A stretch of DNA of 64,000 bases, from positions 1-64,000 of the forward strand of contig DDTK01000012.1 in NCBI GenBank assembly GCA_002344065.1, read 5' to 3'. Both the position numbers and the translations under genes were made by a program. The notes under the pieces are model-generated. The model made no database searches. It was not told where the DNA came from and worked only from the letters and a program-made list of their open reading frames with translations. This stretch comes from Flammeovirgaceae bacterium UBA2366. GTDB taxonomy: Bacteria > Bacteroidota > Bacteroidia > Cytophagales > Cyclobacteriaceae. This document shows positions 47,201 through 53,373 of this stretch, piece after piece. Each line of letters starts with the position of its first letter. Positions within the stretch are counted from its first letter, which is position 1.

Positions 47201-47608
47201 AATGATCGCATCAAATTTGTCAGTGCCAGTATTGTTAAAAGCGCTAAAGGTTATAGAAATAGAATTAGCAAGAATTGTAAAAGAGTTGATGACCACATCG
47301 TCAACTCCTGGTGTTGAAAAGACAGAACCTACGCCAGGTACGAATTGAAAATCCGCAGGAATTCCTAGCGTTAAGGTTACGTTAATCCAATCAGCGAATG
47401 GCCCGCCAATAACATCATCGTCCAATCCATTACCGGCATCCGTTTCAGCGATAATAATATTGGTAAGGTTAACGGGAGCCCCGCCAACACAAATAGGAAC
47501 CCCACCAACGGTAGCGGCTGGGGTAATCGTAACATTGGCTTGGGAAAAAGCTGAAAACGCTCCAAAAACAAGTAAAAACCCGAATAAAAGACGGTAAAGT
47601 TGAGGCAT
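35264..47608 (-). CDS. Giant T9SS-sorted repeat adhesin
   Basis: 4,114 residues from ATG at 47608; the upstream TTG at 47635 would disturb the signal peptide MPQLYRLLFGFLLVFGAFSAFSQ. Order: signal peptide; a unique beta domain (~160 aa); 15 PKD-like repeats of ~85 aa with ACANQAG and YxWxVxGGxI motifs; 16 repeats of exactly 90 aa opening AGSDAETCQG, plus three diverged ones; two PKD domains (VWDFGDGNGSTQQDPTYQY; YTWVFDDGF); a MAM/lectin-like domain (YFEDFELSPGTW ... AFDNIFIGE); another beta domain; and a type A T9SS sorting domain (VFPNPASKNVNF ... YIIIFNKGDRIVTQRKLAVMNRH). It is presumably a surface filament for adhesion, biofilm or gliding. It ends a four-gene operon. Confidence 0.93.
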   Translation of the reverse strand: MPQLYRLLFGFLLVFGAFSAFSQANVTITPAATVGGVPICVGGAPVNLTNIIIAETDAGNGLDDDVIGGPFADWINVTLTLGIPADFQFVPGVGSVFSTPGVDDVVINSFTILANSISITFSAFNNTGTDKFDAIIISGLQVRAVSGPAQTLNITRTGGTANIQGLVNGTIVGSVTSALPPSPSTVGPASACANQAGLVYTTANVVGNTYAWSVVGGSITAGAGTNSITVTWGSAGAGTVQVTQTVSATGCATTTPLYNVTVNPNPTPTISGSNAVCANQAGVVYSTTNNVGHTYSWAVTGGTIVGPSTNNSVTVNWGVAGAGTVRVTETTAAGCSVQTPFYNVTINTNPAPSIVGPATACANQAGLVYTTANVVGNTYAWSVVGGSITAGAGTNSIAVTWGSAGAGTVQVTQTVTATGCATTTPLYNVTVNPTPTPVITGLNSVCANQSGVVYSTPFTAGHQYLWEIISGGTIVGSPNNNTVSVNWGVAGSGQIRVTETIIASGCATQTSAFNVTINANPLPSISGADQVCADQTSALYLYSTPETPGNTYNWNVIDGTIAGGSGTGTIAVQWGAAGVGQVSVIETVSATGCSTGSLPFNVTINPSPTPVIIGSNTACTNQTGVVYSTALNAGRTYLWEVVSGGSIVGSATNNSVTVNWGAAGTGQLRVTETITASGCSVTTSLYNVTINTNPAPSIVGPATACANQAGLVYTTANIVGNTYAWSVVGGSITAGAGTNSITVTWGSAGAGTVQVTQTVSATGCATTTPLYNVTVNPNPTPTISGSNAVCANQAGVVYSTTNNVGHTYLWAVTGGTIVGPSTNNSVTVDWGVAGAGTVRVTETITASGCSVQTPFYNVTINTNPAPSIVGPATACANQAGLVYTTANVVGNTYAWSVVGGSITTGAGTNSITVTWGSAGAGTVQVTQTVSATGCATTTPLYNVTVNPNPTPMISGNNSVCAGEQNVIYSVALNAGRTYNWTVTGGTIDGPSNGNSIVVDWGAAGIGTVAVLETISASGCSTLTPDLIVTINNSPSPIISGLSTVCANTPGVVYSTPNVIGDLFSWSVVGGTIVAGAGTNSITVNWGAAGAGSVTVTQFILSSSCTVTTPPYNVTIEAIPTPSITGDNTVCENAQNKVYSTPLVVGHTYAWVVTGGTIDGSSTGNSIVVDWGIAGTGTIQLTETITASGCFITTPIFNVNINTLPAPVITGLTIVCANDAGVIYSTPNSPGNTYTWSVSGGSIVSGAGTNSITVNWGAAGAGTVEVTEVVPSSSCITTTPVYSVTINPTPAPVISGDNTVCANEQNVIYTSPFTAGNTYSWNVTGGTINGPSTNNTVTVDWGVAGPGTLTLTESVGGCTTVTPVYNVTINPNPTPVIAGNTNVCRTETGVIYSTPQVVGNTYAWTVVGGTIDSGAGTNQISVTWTSAGTGSISVVETITATGCNTSASPLLVTVSPNPIVNAGSDHEICQGLAFNFATQTSPATASNFVSLLWTTTGTGVLTGATTLTPNYTPGVGETGAITFTLTADGIGTCVDVADQMILNITPLPTASAGSDSETCAGSIFNFSTQTTPASATSFATLAWSHTGTGTLFNPNTIAPTYLPGAGETGTITFTLLATSTGSCASVSDQMDLVITPSPTVNAGGDAEICQGSNFNFSAQVPLATATNFASLLWTTTGTGTLTGANTLTPSYTPGIGETGFVTFTLTATGNGSCASVQDAMILQITPAPLVNAGSDAEICQGSNFSFVTQSIPASASNFASILWTTTGTGTLFNATTLTPTYIPQAGETGAITFTLTANGNGSCASINDQMILNITPSAIVSAGSDAETCQGVTYNFITQSTPASAINFNTINWTTTGTGLLTNANTLTPSYAPGVGETGNVIFTLTATGNGSCTTVNDQMVLTITPAPAVFAGSDAETCQGVTFNFSTQSSPATASQFSSILWTTTGTGILVNATTLSPTYTPGVGETGAVTFTLTANGNGSCASVNDQMILTITPSVIVSAGSDAETCQGVTFNFSTQSTPASASNFNTISWTTTGSGVLLNATTLTPSYTPGVGETGNVTFTLTATGNGSCATLNDQMVLVITPAPLVFAGSDAETCEDVSFNFNTQSTLASASNFASILWTHTGSGTIFNANTLTPTYNPGLGETGNITFTLTATGNGSCTSVNDQMILTITPEPSVFAGSDAETCQGVAFNFSTQSTPASASDFASLLWTHSGTGTLTNATTLTPSYTPGVGETGNVTFTLTANGNGSCASVNDQMILIITPAPVAFAGSDAETCQGVSFNFSTQATPASASNQSSLLWTHSGTGTIFNATTLTPTYQPGVGEAGNVTFTLTVNGNGSCVSVNDQMILVITPAPVVNAGSNAETCQGVAFNFSTQSTAASATNFSSILWTTTGTGILTNATTFTPTYTPGAGETGAVTFTLTASGNGSCASVNDQMILTITPAPVVSAGSDSETCQGVNFNFSTQSTLASVSNFSSILWTTTGTGLLSNANTLTPTYAPGAGETGVVTFTLTASGNGSCVSVNDQMILTITPAPTVFAGSDAETCQGVAYNFTTQSLPSSATNFQSILWTSTGTGTINNANTLTPTYIPGVGETGNVIFTLTATGNGSCATIQDQMTLVVTPAPIIFAGSDSETCQGVNFNFSTQSTLATASNFATIAWTTTGTGILFNATTLTPTYQPGVGEAGNVTFTLTGTGNGSCAAVNDQMVLTITPSVIVSAGSDAEICEGSIFNFTAQSILASASNFNTLTWTTTGTGLLTNANTLTPTYTPGAGETGNLTFTLTASGNGTCVSLNDAMILRITPAIIVSAGSDQEICQGSVINFATQAIPASASNYSSLLWTHNGAGTLFNATTLVPTYFSSPGETGLITFTLTAIGNGSCASQNDFMTLTITPAPVVIAGSNDAICEGTPTFNFASRSITASSSNGSILWSHTGTGSLDDATALNPVYTVGAGDINTTITFTLTVTSASAQCAAVNSSFNLLVNPRALVSVPATSVDVCEPTTISLTGTIGGSANAGSWSLITGTGTLSTSSITGLTVSASYTTTLADVGNTLTFRLTTNDPDGAGPCVPAFIDVDFNVNESAKVNAGADFAICEYNDIILNGSFSGATSSVTWTGGTNNFDVATNPITGYTLSPAERAATNLSLTFTLTTNDPPGVCPAVSDQVVVAVRDTLNFVTIVGLDPVYAENNDPVSMTGVPAGGIFSGPGVSGNTFFPSIANLTPAVNIITYTYQDPTTGCFSSPNKQVIVNPITTVDFRVTTELPDPLGLANGYICANQGDLVLREEPNEDIPLLVPPSEAVFTSPDLPAGRIYFDGSGPVADQSFKLRTDGLAPGLYTIIYTFTNSFGAANPVARIIRVTAAPRAIIDNANSCIDSSINFTESSDIPGSNPYGAFITNFVWDFGDGNGSTQQDPTYQYSASGQYNLKLRVTTNEGCFRDTLKTIRVGPIPTMAFTWSEFCNGNDTKFVDNTNPGISTIDFYTWVFDDGFMVSGPAGSPIPGGTNGGRTTGTFTNPNHRYDTFGQYDVQLSVVTNDGCTNNLIRNVFIQSYGTPSVSAGYFEDFELSPGTWVQTKANNGAQVADLITTENSWVWGTPSGSIVNSAATGSVNAWWTGLNPNALTTNSTYYNTEKSAVIGPCLNLTNIERPMISVDYWSDLEDQRDGAVLQYSVDGGVNWLAVGDISGAGLNWYNRGALVGNPGLQNIGQFGWTGIQSNWKTARFNLDMIDPAERHEVIFRIAFGSDENNGTPSRPFEGFAFDNIFIGEKERNVLVEYFYNSGISLNTNDYLNNLFRDQTTQSIPGPPFAKGKSDFFKIQYHIANPSNDILNQDNPVDPAARSLFYGVSQPPAAIMDGVLGNYFGTIFNGDQAKITARELDKRALEDPLFRISVTQNPNPTDSINALLNFEYIGINTYNAPVTFHLALIDSIVGTAPNANIHVLRKLLLGTEGLTVDSSWSTGTTKLVPVKSIIDVPVANGNNLWLVAFVQDRTTKRIHQSYVVRSLPKTSSTVVGLGDDPVLAQIRDIIVFPNPASKNVNFALENGFNQLARAEGYTWSIVDQRGIIVHRGKLQEDLTYPQEVDIDKLANGMYIIIFNKGDRIVTQRKLAVMNRH
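38915..43234 (-). repeat. 16 tandem 270-bp coding repeats (type B) in the adhesin
   Basis: Sixteen consecutive units of exactly 90 codons, without a single indel, run from the GTG-AAT-GCC (VNA) at 43234 to 38915. Consensus features: V.AGSDAETCQGV.FNF.TQ, ILWTTTGTG, LTPTYTPGVGETG, VTFTLTA.GNGSCASVNDQMIL.ITPAP. A 17th, 92-aa unit follows (38639-38914), then two more diverged copies. Each unit has one Cys near residue 10 and one near residue 74. Confidence 0.95.
43235..47053 (-). repeat. 15 tandem PKD-like coding repeats (type A) with a 510-bp higher-order unit
   Basis: Fifteen units of 83-87 aa (about 255 bp). Two subtypes alternate over part of the array (GPATACANQAGLVYTTANVVGNTYAW and SGSNAVCANQAGVVYSTTNNVGHTY), giving a two-unit period of about 510 bp. 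Near-identical DNA segments start around 44771, 45281, 46313 and 46820; units 1-3 and 7-9 are almost the same. Each unit has two Cys. Confidence 0.92.
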
Positions 47609-47686
47609 AGGAGCAAGTAATCCGACTATAGACAATTAATAACGCATTATCAAAATTGTAACCTTAAAAACAAAATATTTACAAGT

Positions 47687-48964
47687 TTAAAACGTGCCAT
47701 TTGGACGCAGTTTAATTAAGGCAATCTTATCCTGCTGACCGGCAAGCTGCATGGTCCCTAAAATCAGTATATCGCCATTGGGTAACTCTGCTGCAGCGGC
47801 ACCGCGATCATCATTTTCAACGGCTCCAAATTTTATATTGAACTCCGGCACCAATCCTGTACTCATTTTAACAAAAAAGATGTCGCGCTTATTGGCAGTA
47901 TTGATCTCATTCGCCAACAGCATATATGAAGTTGAGGCAGCAGCAACAGCAACTCCTTCGTATTCATTAGCACCGCTAAGTACAACTCCTTCGGCAATAA
48001 CGGAGCTTAATGTACTGGATACAACAGCGGCATAGGCTTTACGATTAGCGCCATTAAAATCGGATTGTGTGCCAATGGCACAATACGTATTAAGCAATGG
48101 TTTATCGGAGAAAGCAACCATTTTCTCGTCAAGGTTAAGGCTACCAGAGAATAAAGAAACGGCTGCGCTTGTTGGATTATTCGAAAATAGTCTGAAAATG
48201 AAGTTATGTTCATGCTCGTTGTTATCAGGCAAATTACTTGACGTTAATTCATCCGAATAGGCCGCATAAATAAACGAGCTACCTGAAGGAACAATATTAA
48301 CTGCCGAACCCTCATAAGATCCCCCTATCCTATCATCAAACTCGATGGAATAATCACTTCGTAATCGTATTATCAAATAATCTTCAAGAATAGGTGGCGG
48401 GGTATTAAGCAATACATTTTTATCACTACCAGCATCAATATCAGTTGTAAGTCCAGCCAAATACATTACTCCAGAAGTTGTGGAAGTAACAGATTTTCCA
48501 CGAAGACTCAAGTACTGGGCATAATTGAAACTCCTTAAGCTATCCCCACTCGAATTGATAACAGTGAGGCGGATGTTTGTTTGATCGGTAGCTTTATCAA
48601 AGTTAGATAGAATTAGAAAATTACCTGCATCGGGGCCACCAACGATGGGTTCAATATCCGCAGCTTCTTCATTAAAATCCGAACCAAGTGTTTTGTTCCA
48701 CAGTTCGTTGCCTTCTAAATCAGTCTTGACGATGTAAACACGTTTGGTAAGTACAGTTTGACCAAAAGTTACTGTGCCAACAATAATTACTGTGCCATCA
48801 TCATTGATAATAAAATCCTTGGCCTCATGATTACCGTCTTCGCCATAGTACTTGATGAAGTAATTTTTAAATACGGGATCAATATTGTTTTTCGTATCGC
48901 AGGTAAAAAGAAACAGTGAACCCACAATCAATAAACATTCAACAAAGAATCTATACGGCTTCAT
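47687..48964 (-). CDS. Lipoprotein, probable beta-propeller-like, in the adhesin operon
   Basis: 425 residues. MKPYRFFVECLLIVGSLFLFTC is a lipoprotein signal with the modified Cys at residue 22. The rest holds repeating beta motifs of the form DDGTVIIVGTVTFG ... VYIVKTDLEGNELWNKTLGSDFNEEAADI, MYLAGLTTDIDAGS and LPNGDILILGTMQLAGQQDKIALIKL. These match the repeat pattern of T9SS-associated and SBBP/delta-60-like propellers (DGG.ii.G.......Di.liKlD..G...W...fGg). It overlaps the upstream beta-barrel gene by 4 bp (48961-48964) and precedes the adhesin by 78 bp. It may serve as an outer-membrane partner of the adhesin; this is inferred from position. Confidence 0.78.
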   Translation of the reverse strand: MKPYRFFVECLLIVGSLFLFTCDTKNNIDPVFKNYFIKYYGEDGNHEAKDFIINDDGTVIIVGTVTFGQTVLTKRVYIVKTDLEGNELWNKTLGSDFNEEAADIEPIVGGPDAGNFLILSNFDKATDQTNIRLTVINSSGDSLRSFNYAQYLSLRGKSVTSTTSGVMYLAGLTTDIDAGSDKNVLLNTPPPILEDYLIIRLRSDYSIEFDDRIGGSYEGSAVNIVPSGSSFIYAAYSDELTSSNLPDNNEHEHNFIFRLFSNNPTSAAVSLFSGSLNLDEKMVAFSDKPLLNTYCAIGTQSDFNGANRKAYAAVVSSTLSSVIAEGVVLSGANEYEGVAVAAASTSYMLLANEINTANKRDIFFVKMSTGLVPEFNIKFGAVENDDRGAAAAELPNGDILILGTMQLAGQQDKIALIKLRPNGTF

Positions 48965-50064
48965 TTCGATGATTTATTGATTCCTCTTAATACCGATTTC
49001 GTGCGGGCCTGTTTCAATTTGCGCGGATTATAAAATGGGTGATAATATCCAAAGCTGATCGAAAGATTATCCATACGAAACATATCGTCAGCATGACCTA
49101 ACTCAGGTAAAACACCTGTATAATCAGCGGACGATGATGAAGACACAATGTTGGACAAACCGAAATAGTATCGAACATCCACAAAGAAATAATCAAGCCC
49201 ATACTTATACCTTACCCCGCCTCCAATAAGAATCGAGCGATTAAAGGTATTTCTGAATTCCATTAATGATCGGTTAGTGCTTTCCTTTTCAGGTAGTATT
49301 ACCGGGTTTAGATCAGATAAATCTCTCTTTTGTGAAATGAATTTGCCATTCTCACTATTCAAAAAGTGAACAGCCAATCCACCATACCCATAAGGTCTGA
49401 AATTTCCTTTTGTAAACGTATATTTTACATAAACAGGAATAGTGGCCCACGACTGGTTTGCTGTCAATTCTAACAGATCATCACTGAATCTTGTTTGGGT
49501 CTTCTTATATGATGTAAATCCAAATTCAGCCTCCGCGGAAATAGCAATGAACCTTGTAAAATTATAATCAACACCACCGCCTATTTGAAAGCCTGGTCGA
49601 AGTCCATACTCGTTGTTAACAGGCTGGCCTGAAGGGCTTACGGTTTGAATAACCCGAACTGGAGATGTATTCCCTCCTACCTTAGCAAAGACTGCAAAAA
49701 TCGGATCAGCTGTAAATTTTTTACTCAGATAAACCAGGTCAATGGGGTGTAAAGCTGTATCTGTTTCAAACTCAGGATTGGCGCGTAATACTTCGAGGTA
49801 ACTATTCTCTGCAGAAATTGGATCATCAAGTAATAAATACGTCTGCGCCAGCAATAAAAAAGCACGTTGCTTTTGTTCACGGGAAAAGCCACGATCCACG
49901 CAGGGTTTCAGCAAGGAAGGAATTCCATAAAACCTGCCGGAGTTGAATTCTTCCGTGGCCATAGCCAGCGTTTGTTCACAATCGATGCGCTCTTCCTGTG
50001 CAATAACACGGATAGAAATTCCACTGATTATGATTAGGCCAACTATAAATTTTAAAAATCCCAT
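48961..50064 (-). CDS. TPR plus outer-membrane beta-barrel protein in the adhesin operon
   Basis: 367 residues: a signal peptide (MGFLKFIVGLIIISGISIRVIAQ); a short TPR-like helical part (about 28-115: CEQTLAMATEEFNSGRFYGIPSLLKPCVDRGFS, AFLLLAQTYLLLDDPISAENSYLEVLRANPEFE); then an 8-strand-type barrel (GGGVDYNFTRFIAISAEAEFGFTSY, WATIPVYVKYTFTKGNFRPYGYGGLAV, ILIGGGVRYKYGLDYFFVDVRYYFG, LSISFGYYHPF). The barrel half resembles PorT/OmpW-like porin-fold proteins. It starts 7 bp after the STAND NTPase stop and overlaps the lipoprotein gene by 4 bp. A periplasmic TPR joined to a barrel would suit a link between the inner-membrane NTPase and surface parts. Confidence 0.82.
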   Translation of the reverse strand: MGFLKFIVGLIIISGISIRVIAQEERIDCEQTLAMATEEFNSGRFYGIPSLLKPCVDRGFSREQKQRAFLLLAQTYLLLDDPISAENSYLEVLRANPEFETDTALHPIDLVYLSKKFTADPIFAVFAKVGGNTSPVRVIQTVSPSGQPVNNEYGLRPGFQIGGGVDYNFTRFIAISAEAEFGFTSYKKTQTRFSDDLLELTANQSWATIPVYVKYTFTKGNFRPYGYGGLAVHFLNSENGKFISQKRDLSDLNPVILPEKESTNRSLMEFRNTFNRSILIGGGVRYKYGLDYFFVDVRYYFGLSNIVSSSSSADYTGVLPELGHADDMFRMDNLSISFGYYHPFYNPRKLKQARTKSVLRGINKSSK

Positions 50065-50071
50065 GCAGTGG

Positions 50072-53000
50072 TTAATAATCTTTAATGAGCAGATTCACGC
50101 AGGTGTTTTCATATTTGATATCATCACCTACATACTTCTTCCACTCTTCTTCAGTCATGTTTCGTTTCAATAGCGGACAAATCTGGTTCGCCAGCAATTG
50201 CGGATCCGTTGGCCATACCCTGATCTCCGATTCATGTCCCGCTGCTATTAAGTATTTGGAATCTCTGGAGAATGAAATATCCCAGATAAATCCATTGTTG
50301 TTATCCATTTTAATAGGTAGATCTTCAATAAAATCCAGCACCCACATTTGCAGTAAGCGATCACTACCGGCACTGGCCAATAATTTTCCATCTGGGCTGA
50401 ACTCTACATCATATACGCCAGCTTTATGGCCTGTGAATTGTCTTTCTTCCTTACGTTGTGCAAGGTTATATAACTTCACCAGGCCACGCTTTTCATTTTT
50501 CTCAAACGTTCCGTAAGCCAGTGTCTTTCCATCCGGACTAAATTTAACGGAGAGGATTTGAGACGCATCATAACTCACTAAAGTCTCCAACGCATTGGTT
50601 TCAAGGTTCAAAAGCACAAGTTGCCCCGACCAGGATGCGCCCACCAGATATTTTCCATCAGGGCTTATCGATATAGCTTTAAGTTCTGACGGGGCCGTTA
50701 CTAACGTTCGTGATTTTCCTGTTTGATGATCAACAAAAGAAAGTGTTCTATCCGTTTTACTTACGATGAAGCCTGAGTTGTCTGGCAGAAACTCGATGGC
50801 ATTCGTAGCACCTTTAAGGTCTTTCACCAGTAAAGGCCTTGCCGTTTCATTTTGGAGATCAAAGATTTGTACCGTTGCGGAGTCCGTACCGTTAACCAGG
50901 TATCGTTCATCTTTACTCAGTGCGATTACTTTATTAGGATAAGCATTTTGAAAGGTTGTGGGCTTGCCGGTACGCTTTTCATAATCACCTCCAAAAATTC
51001 TTCCATCAGCAGCAGCTGCATAGTAGGTCGTTCCTTTGGATGAAATAGCAAGACCGTTCATCCGGTTACGGGAAGGCCCCGGAACTTTTATCGCATTATA
51101 GCTTAAGCCGGAAGAAACCGTGAGGGCATGGTAGAGTGCGTTATACACATAAGGATCATAACGCTTACCCTTATACCGTGTGTGAAAATGATAGGCCTGC
51201 ATGGCCAATGTTCCCGCGAGATCTTTGTCATCATCTTCCTGAACTGATTTACCCGCCATTTCCTGTGCTTTAGCCAGGAAGTAAAGTCGATTAGCCTCTT
51301 CAAAGTTTGCTTCAGCACGAGCAGTTTCCTGTTCCGCAAATAACCTTGCAGCTCTTTCCTGCTCTCCAGCAGTAATTGCTTCCTGAGTTCGCTGTTGAGC
51401 TAATAAAAGCAGAGCTTCTGCTCTGTCCTTTTCAATTTTTGCAATCTTTAACGCATCCTCAACCGCACCTTTGGCTTCTTCCAATTCCTTATTTGCTGCT
51501 TCAACTTTTAGTCTTTGGGCTTCTGCATCTTGCCGGGCTAATTCAGCCGCTGTCGCTTGCTCAATTGCTTTAGCTTCCTGCAACTTGGCTTCAATGGCGC
51601 TATTGTCGGCTGCTATTTTTTGTGTGTAGGCAAACACTAAAAACAAAATAGCTATTACAGCAGCAATCCCCAGTACAATAGCGGTAACACGCGCACGCTG
51701 AAGCATTCGCTTCTGCTGCAGTTCCTGGTTTTTTAATTCTGCCTCGTAGGTAATTCTACTGGTGTCCAGAAAAACGATGGCACGCTCGAAGGCTTCATCA
51801 TAGCGTTGCGCCCACTCGCGTGTGGGACGTTGCTTCTTTTGCCAGTTTAGCGCCAGTTGCAAATCTGGAGGCCTCCACAAACTGGTCTTGCCAATCTGGT
51901 ACATGGCAGCCGCATCCGATATGCGCTTGTACATGGTGGCCGATTCAAACTCTTCTTCCACCCAGGTATTTAACCTGTTCCAAATACGCATTAAACTTTC
52001 GTGCGAAAGTTCAATAAGTGAATCAGCATATAATGAAATGGTATGGGCGGGCATTAGAAACGATCGGCCCGGCCTGCGGAAATGTTCAACCACTTCGATT
52101 ATCTCATCTACATCGGCATCCGCCAATTCTGCCACCAATCCCAGGCGAGCCGGTCTGCGCATACCTTTGTTGTCCGCGCTTTTTTCCGTTACACTTTTAA
52201 ATAGTACTTCTGCAATTTCCCTTTGACGGGGTGACAGCTCTTCAAAAATTTCATTGGCGTGCATGGAAAGTGCCTGCGCAATTCTTCCAATGGAATTGTA
52301 ATGACGAATATCCATCGGCTCACCAGGCTCGCGGTTAGCTACCCAGTAGTCCCACGTGCGCATAAGCGCATGCTGTAGAATAGGAAGCTGATCCTGATTA
52401 CGGCCCATGTCGGCCAATAACCGTTTTACTAAACGCTGTGATATGCGGCCACCGGCAACGGCAATAGGACCTTCAATGGCCATCCGCTTCTGTTCCCGCG
52501 TCATCTGCGGAACCAGGTAATTACTTTCGTTTATAACTTCAGTCAATCCGCTAAACGCAGAACACTTGGCTATAAAATCTGACCGCATGGTAACCGCCAC
52601 ATAAACCGGTGTATCCTGCTGGTGAATAGCATTTAATATGAGGTTTACATAGAGCTGTGTCTCATCAAACACTTCATCGGCAGCTTCAGTCTCATGAAAA
52701 CGAAACAATTCTTCAAACTGGTCGACCATGAAAAACACATTGTCGAGTTTGTGTTGCTGCAGATATTTTGAGACTTCAATGAGTCCATGTGAACCACTGC
52801 GTAATACTGAATTAATAATTGCCGCATGAACTGCGCGATCATCTTCAGCAATGCGATTATGTGAAATCAAATATTCAACAACCGCATCGGTAAGATTTTG
52901 TAAAGGTGTTGCACCCGGCCGGGTGATAACAACATGCCAATGCGGACTTGAGTGAGTAACAAACCCCCCATATAACACCGGAACCAAACCACACGACATC

Positions 53001-53227
53001 AATGAGGATTTTCCACTTCCGGAATAACCCATCACACAAACAAATCTGTGGCGGGAGAGCTTGAGCAGAATATCGTCTACCTGTCCTTCGCGACCAAAAT
53101 AAAGATGACATTCATCCACCGTGAAGGGACGTAATCCAGGAAATGGATTTGAACTGTCGGGTTGAATTTCCGTCAACACGTCAGGAACTTCCTGGTCTTG
53201 TTCCGAATGGGATGATTGCGTCAACAT
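50072..53227 (-). CDS. Membrane-anchored nSTAND1-type NTPase with WD40 propeller
   Basis: 1,051 residues. The N-terminal NTPase (about 27-430) opens with NPFPGLRPF, has Walker A GYSGSGKSS (67-75) and Walker B VFFMVDQFEEL (164-174), and ends with a helical part ELSHESLMRIWNRLNTWVEEE typical of STAND ATPases in bacterial WD40 proteins. One TM helix (about 514-534, VTAIVLGIAAVIAILFLVFAY) follows, then a long Glu/Ala-rich coiled coil (about 540-655) and a C-terminal WD40 propeller (about 715-1045; KFSPDGKTLAYG, DVEFSPDGKLLASAGSDRLLQMW). STAND proteins are usually nucleotide-driven switches. As first gene of the adhesin operon it could sense or control adhesin display; no target is known. Confidence 0.9.
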   Translation of the reverse strand: MLTQSSHSEQDQEVPDVLTEIQPDSSNPFPGLRPFTVDECHLYFGREGQVDDILLKLSRHRFVCVMGYSGSGKSSLMSCGLVPVLYGGFVTHSSPHWHVVITRPGATPLQNLTDAVVEYLISHNRIAEDDRAVHAAIINSVLRSGSHGLIEVSKYLQQHKLDNVFFMVDQFEELFRFHETEAADEVFDETQLYVNLILNAIHQQDTPVYVAVTMRSDFIAKCSAFSGLTEVINESNYLVPQMTREQKRMAIEGPIAVAGGRISQRLVKRLLADMGRNQDQLPILQHALMRTWDYWVANREPGEPMDIRHYNSIGRIAQALSMHANEIFEELSPRQREIAEVLFKSVTEKSADNKGMRRPARLGLVAELADADVDEIIEVVEHFRRPGRSFLMPAHTISLYADSLIELSHESLMRIWNRLNTWVEEEFESATMYKRISDAAAMYQIGKTSLWRPPDLQLALNWQKKQRPTREWAQRYDEAFERAIVFLDTSRITYEAELKNQELQQKRMLQRARVTAIVLGIAAVIAILFLVFAYTQKIAADNSAIEAKLQEAKAIEQATAAELARQDAEAQRLKVEAANKELEEAKGAVEDALKIAKIEKDRAEALLLLAQQRTQEAITAGEQERAARLFAEQETARAEANFEEANRLYFLAKAQEMAGKSVQEDDDKDLAGTLAMQAYHFHTRYKGKRYDPYVYNALYHALTVSSGLSYNAIKVPGPSRNRMNGLAISSKGTTYYAAAADGRIFGGDYEKRTGKPTTFQNAYPNKVIALSKDERYLVNGTDSATVQIFDLQNETARPLLVKDLKGATNAIEFLPDNSGFIVSKTDRTLSFVDHQTGKSRTLVTAPSELKAISISPDGKYLVGASWSGQLVLLNLETNALETLVSYDASQILSVKFSPDGKTLAYGTFEKNEKRGLVKLYNLAQRKEERQFTGHKAGVYDVEFSPDGKLLASAGSDRLLQMWVLDFIEDLPIKMDNNNGFIWDISFSRDSKYLIAAGHESEIRVWPTDPQLLANQICPLLKRNMTEEEWKKYVGDDIKYENTCVNLLIKDY

Positions 53228-53340
53228 ACCATGCTACAAACAACCTGAAAGTTAACCAATTGCAGGTGAAAACTTAAGATCACGCTTCAGGAAATAGTTT
53301 AAAAAATCTAAAAAGTTTACGAAGGTTAAAAAATAGTATC

Positions 53341-53372
53341 GAAATGTAGTAAAAATACCGATTACAGCCAAA
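53341..53372 (-). promoter_or_regulatory. Candidate promoter of the STAND-adhesin operon
   Basis: The minus strand has TTTG (53369-53372), 20 nt, then TACATTTC (53341-53348), which matches TAnnTTTG at 5 of 6 fixed bases. It begins directly after the stop of the transporter fusion gene and would give a leader of about 105 nt before the STAND ATG. No better match lies in the gap. Confidence 0.4.
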
Positions 53373-53373
53373 T

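Noticed and set aside
50072..53227. STAND NTPase as an anti-phage (Avs-like) defence gene
   Set aside because: No nuclease or other effector domain, no defence neighbours, and it is operonic with envelope and adhesin genes; kept as a membrane signalling NTPase instead.
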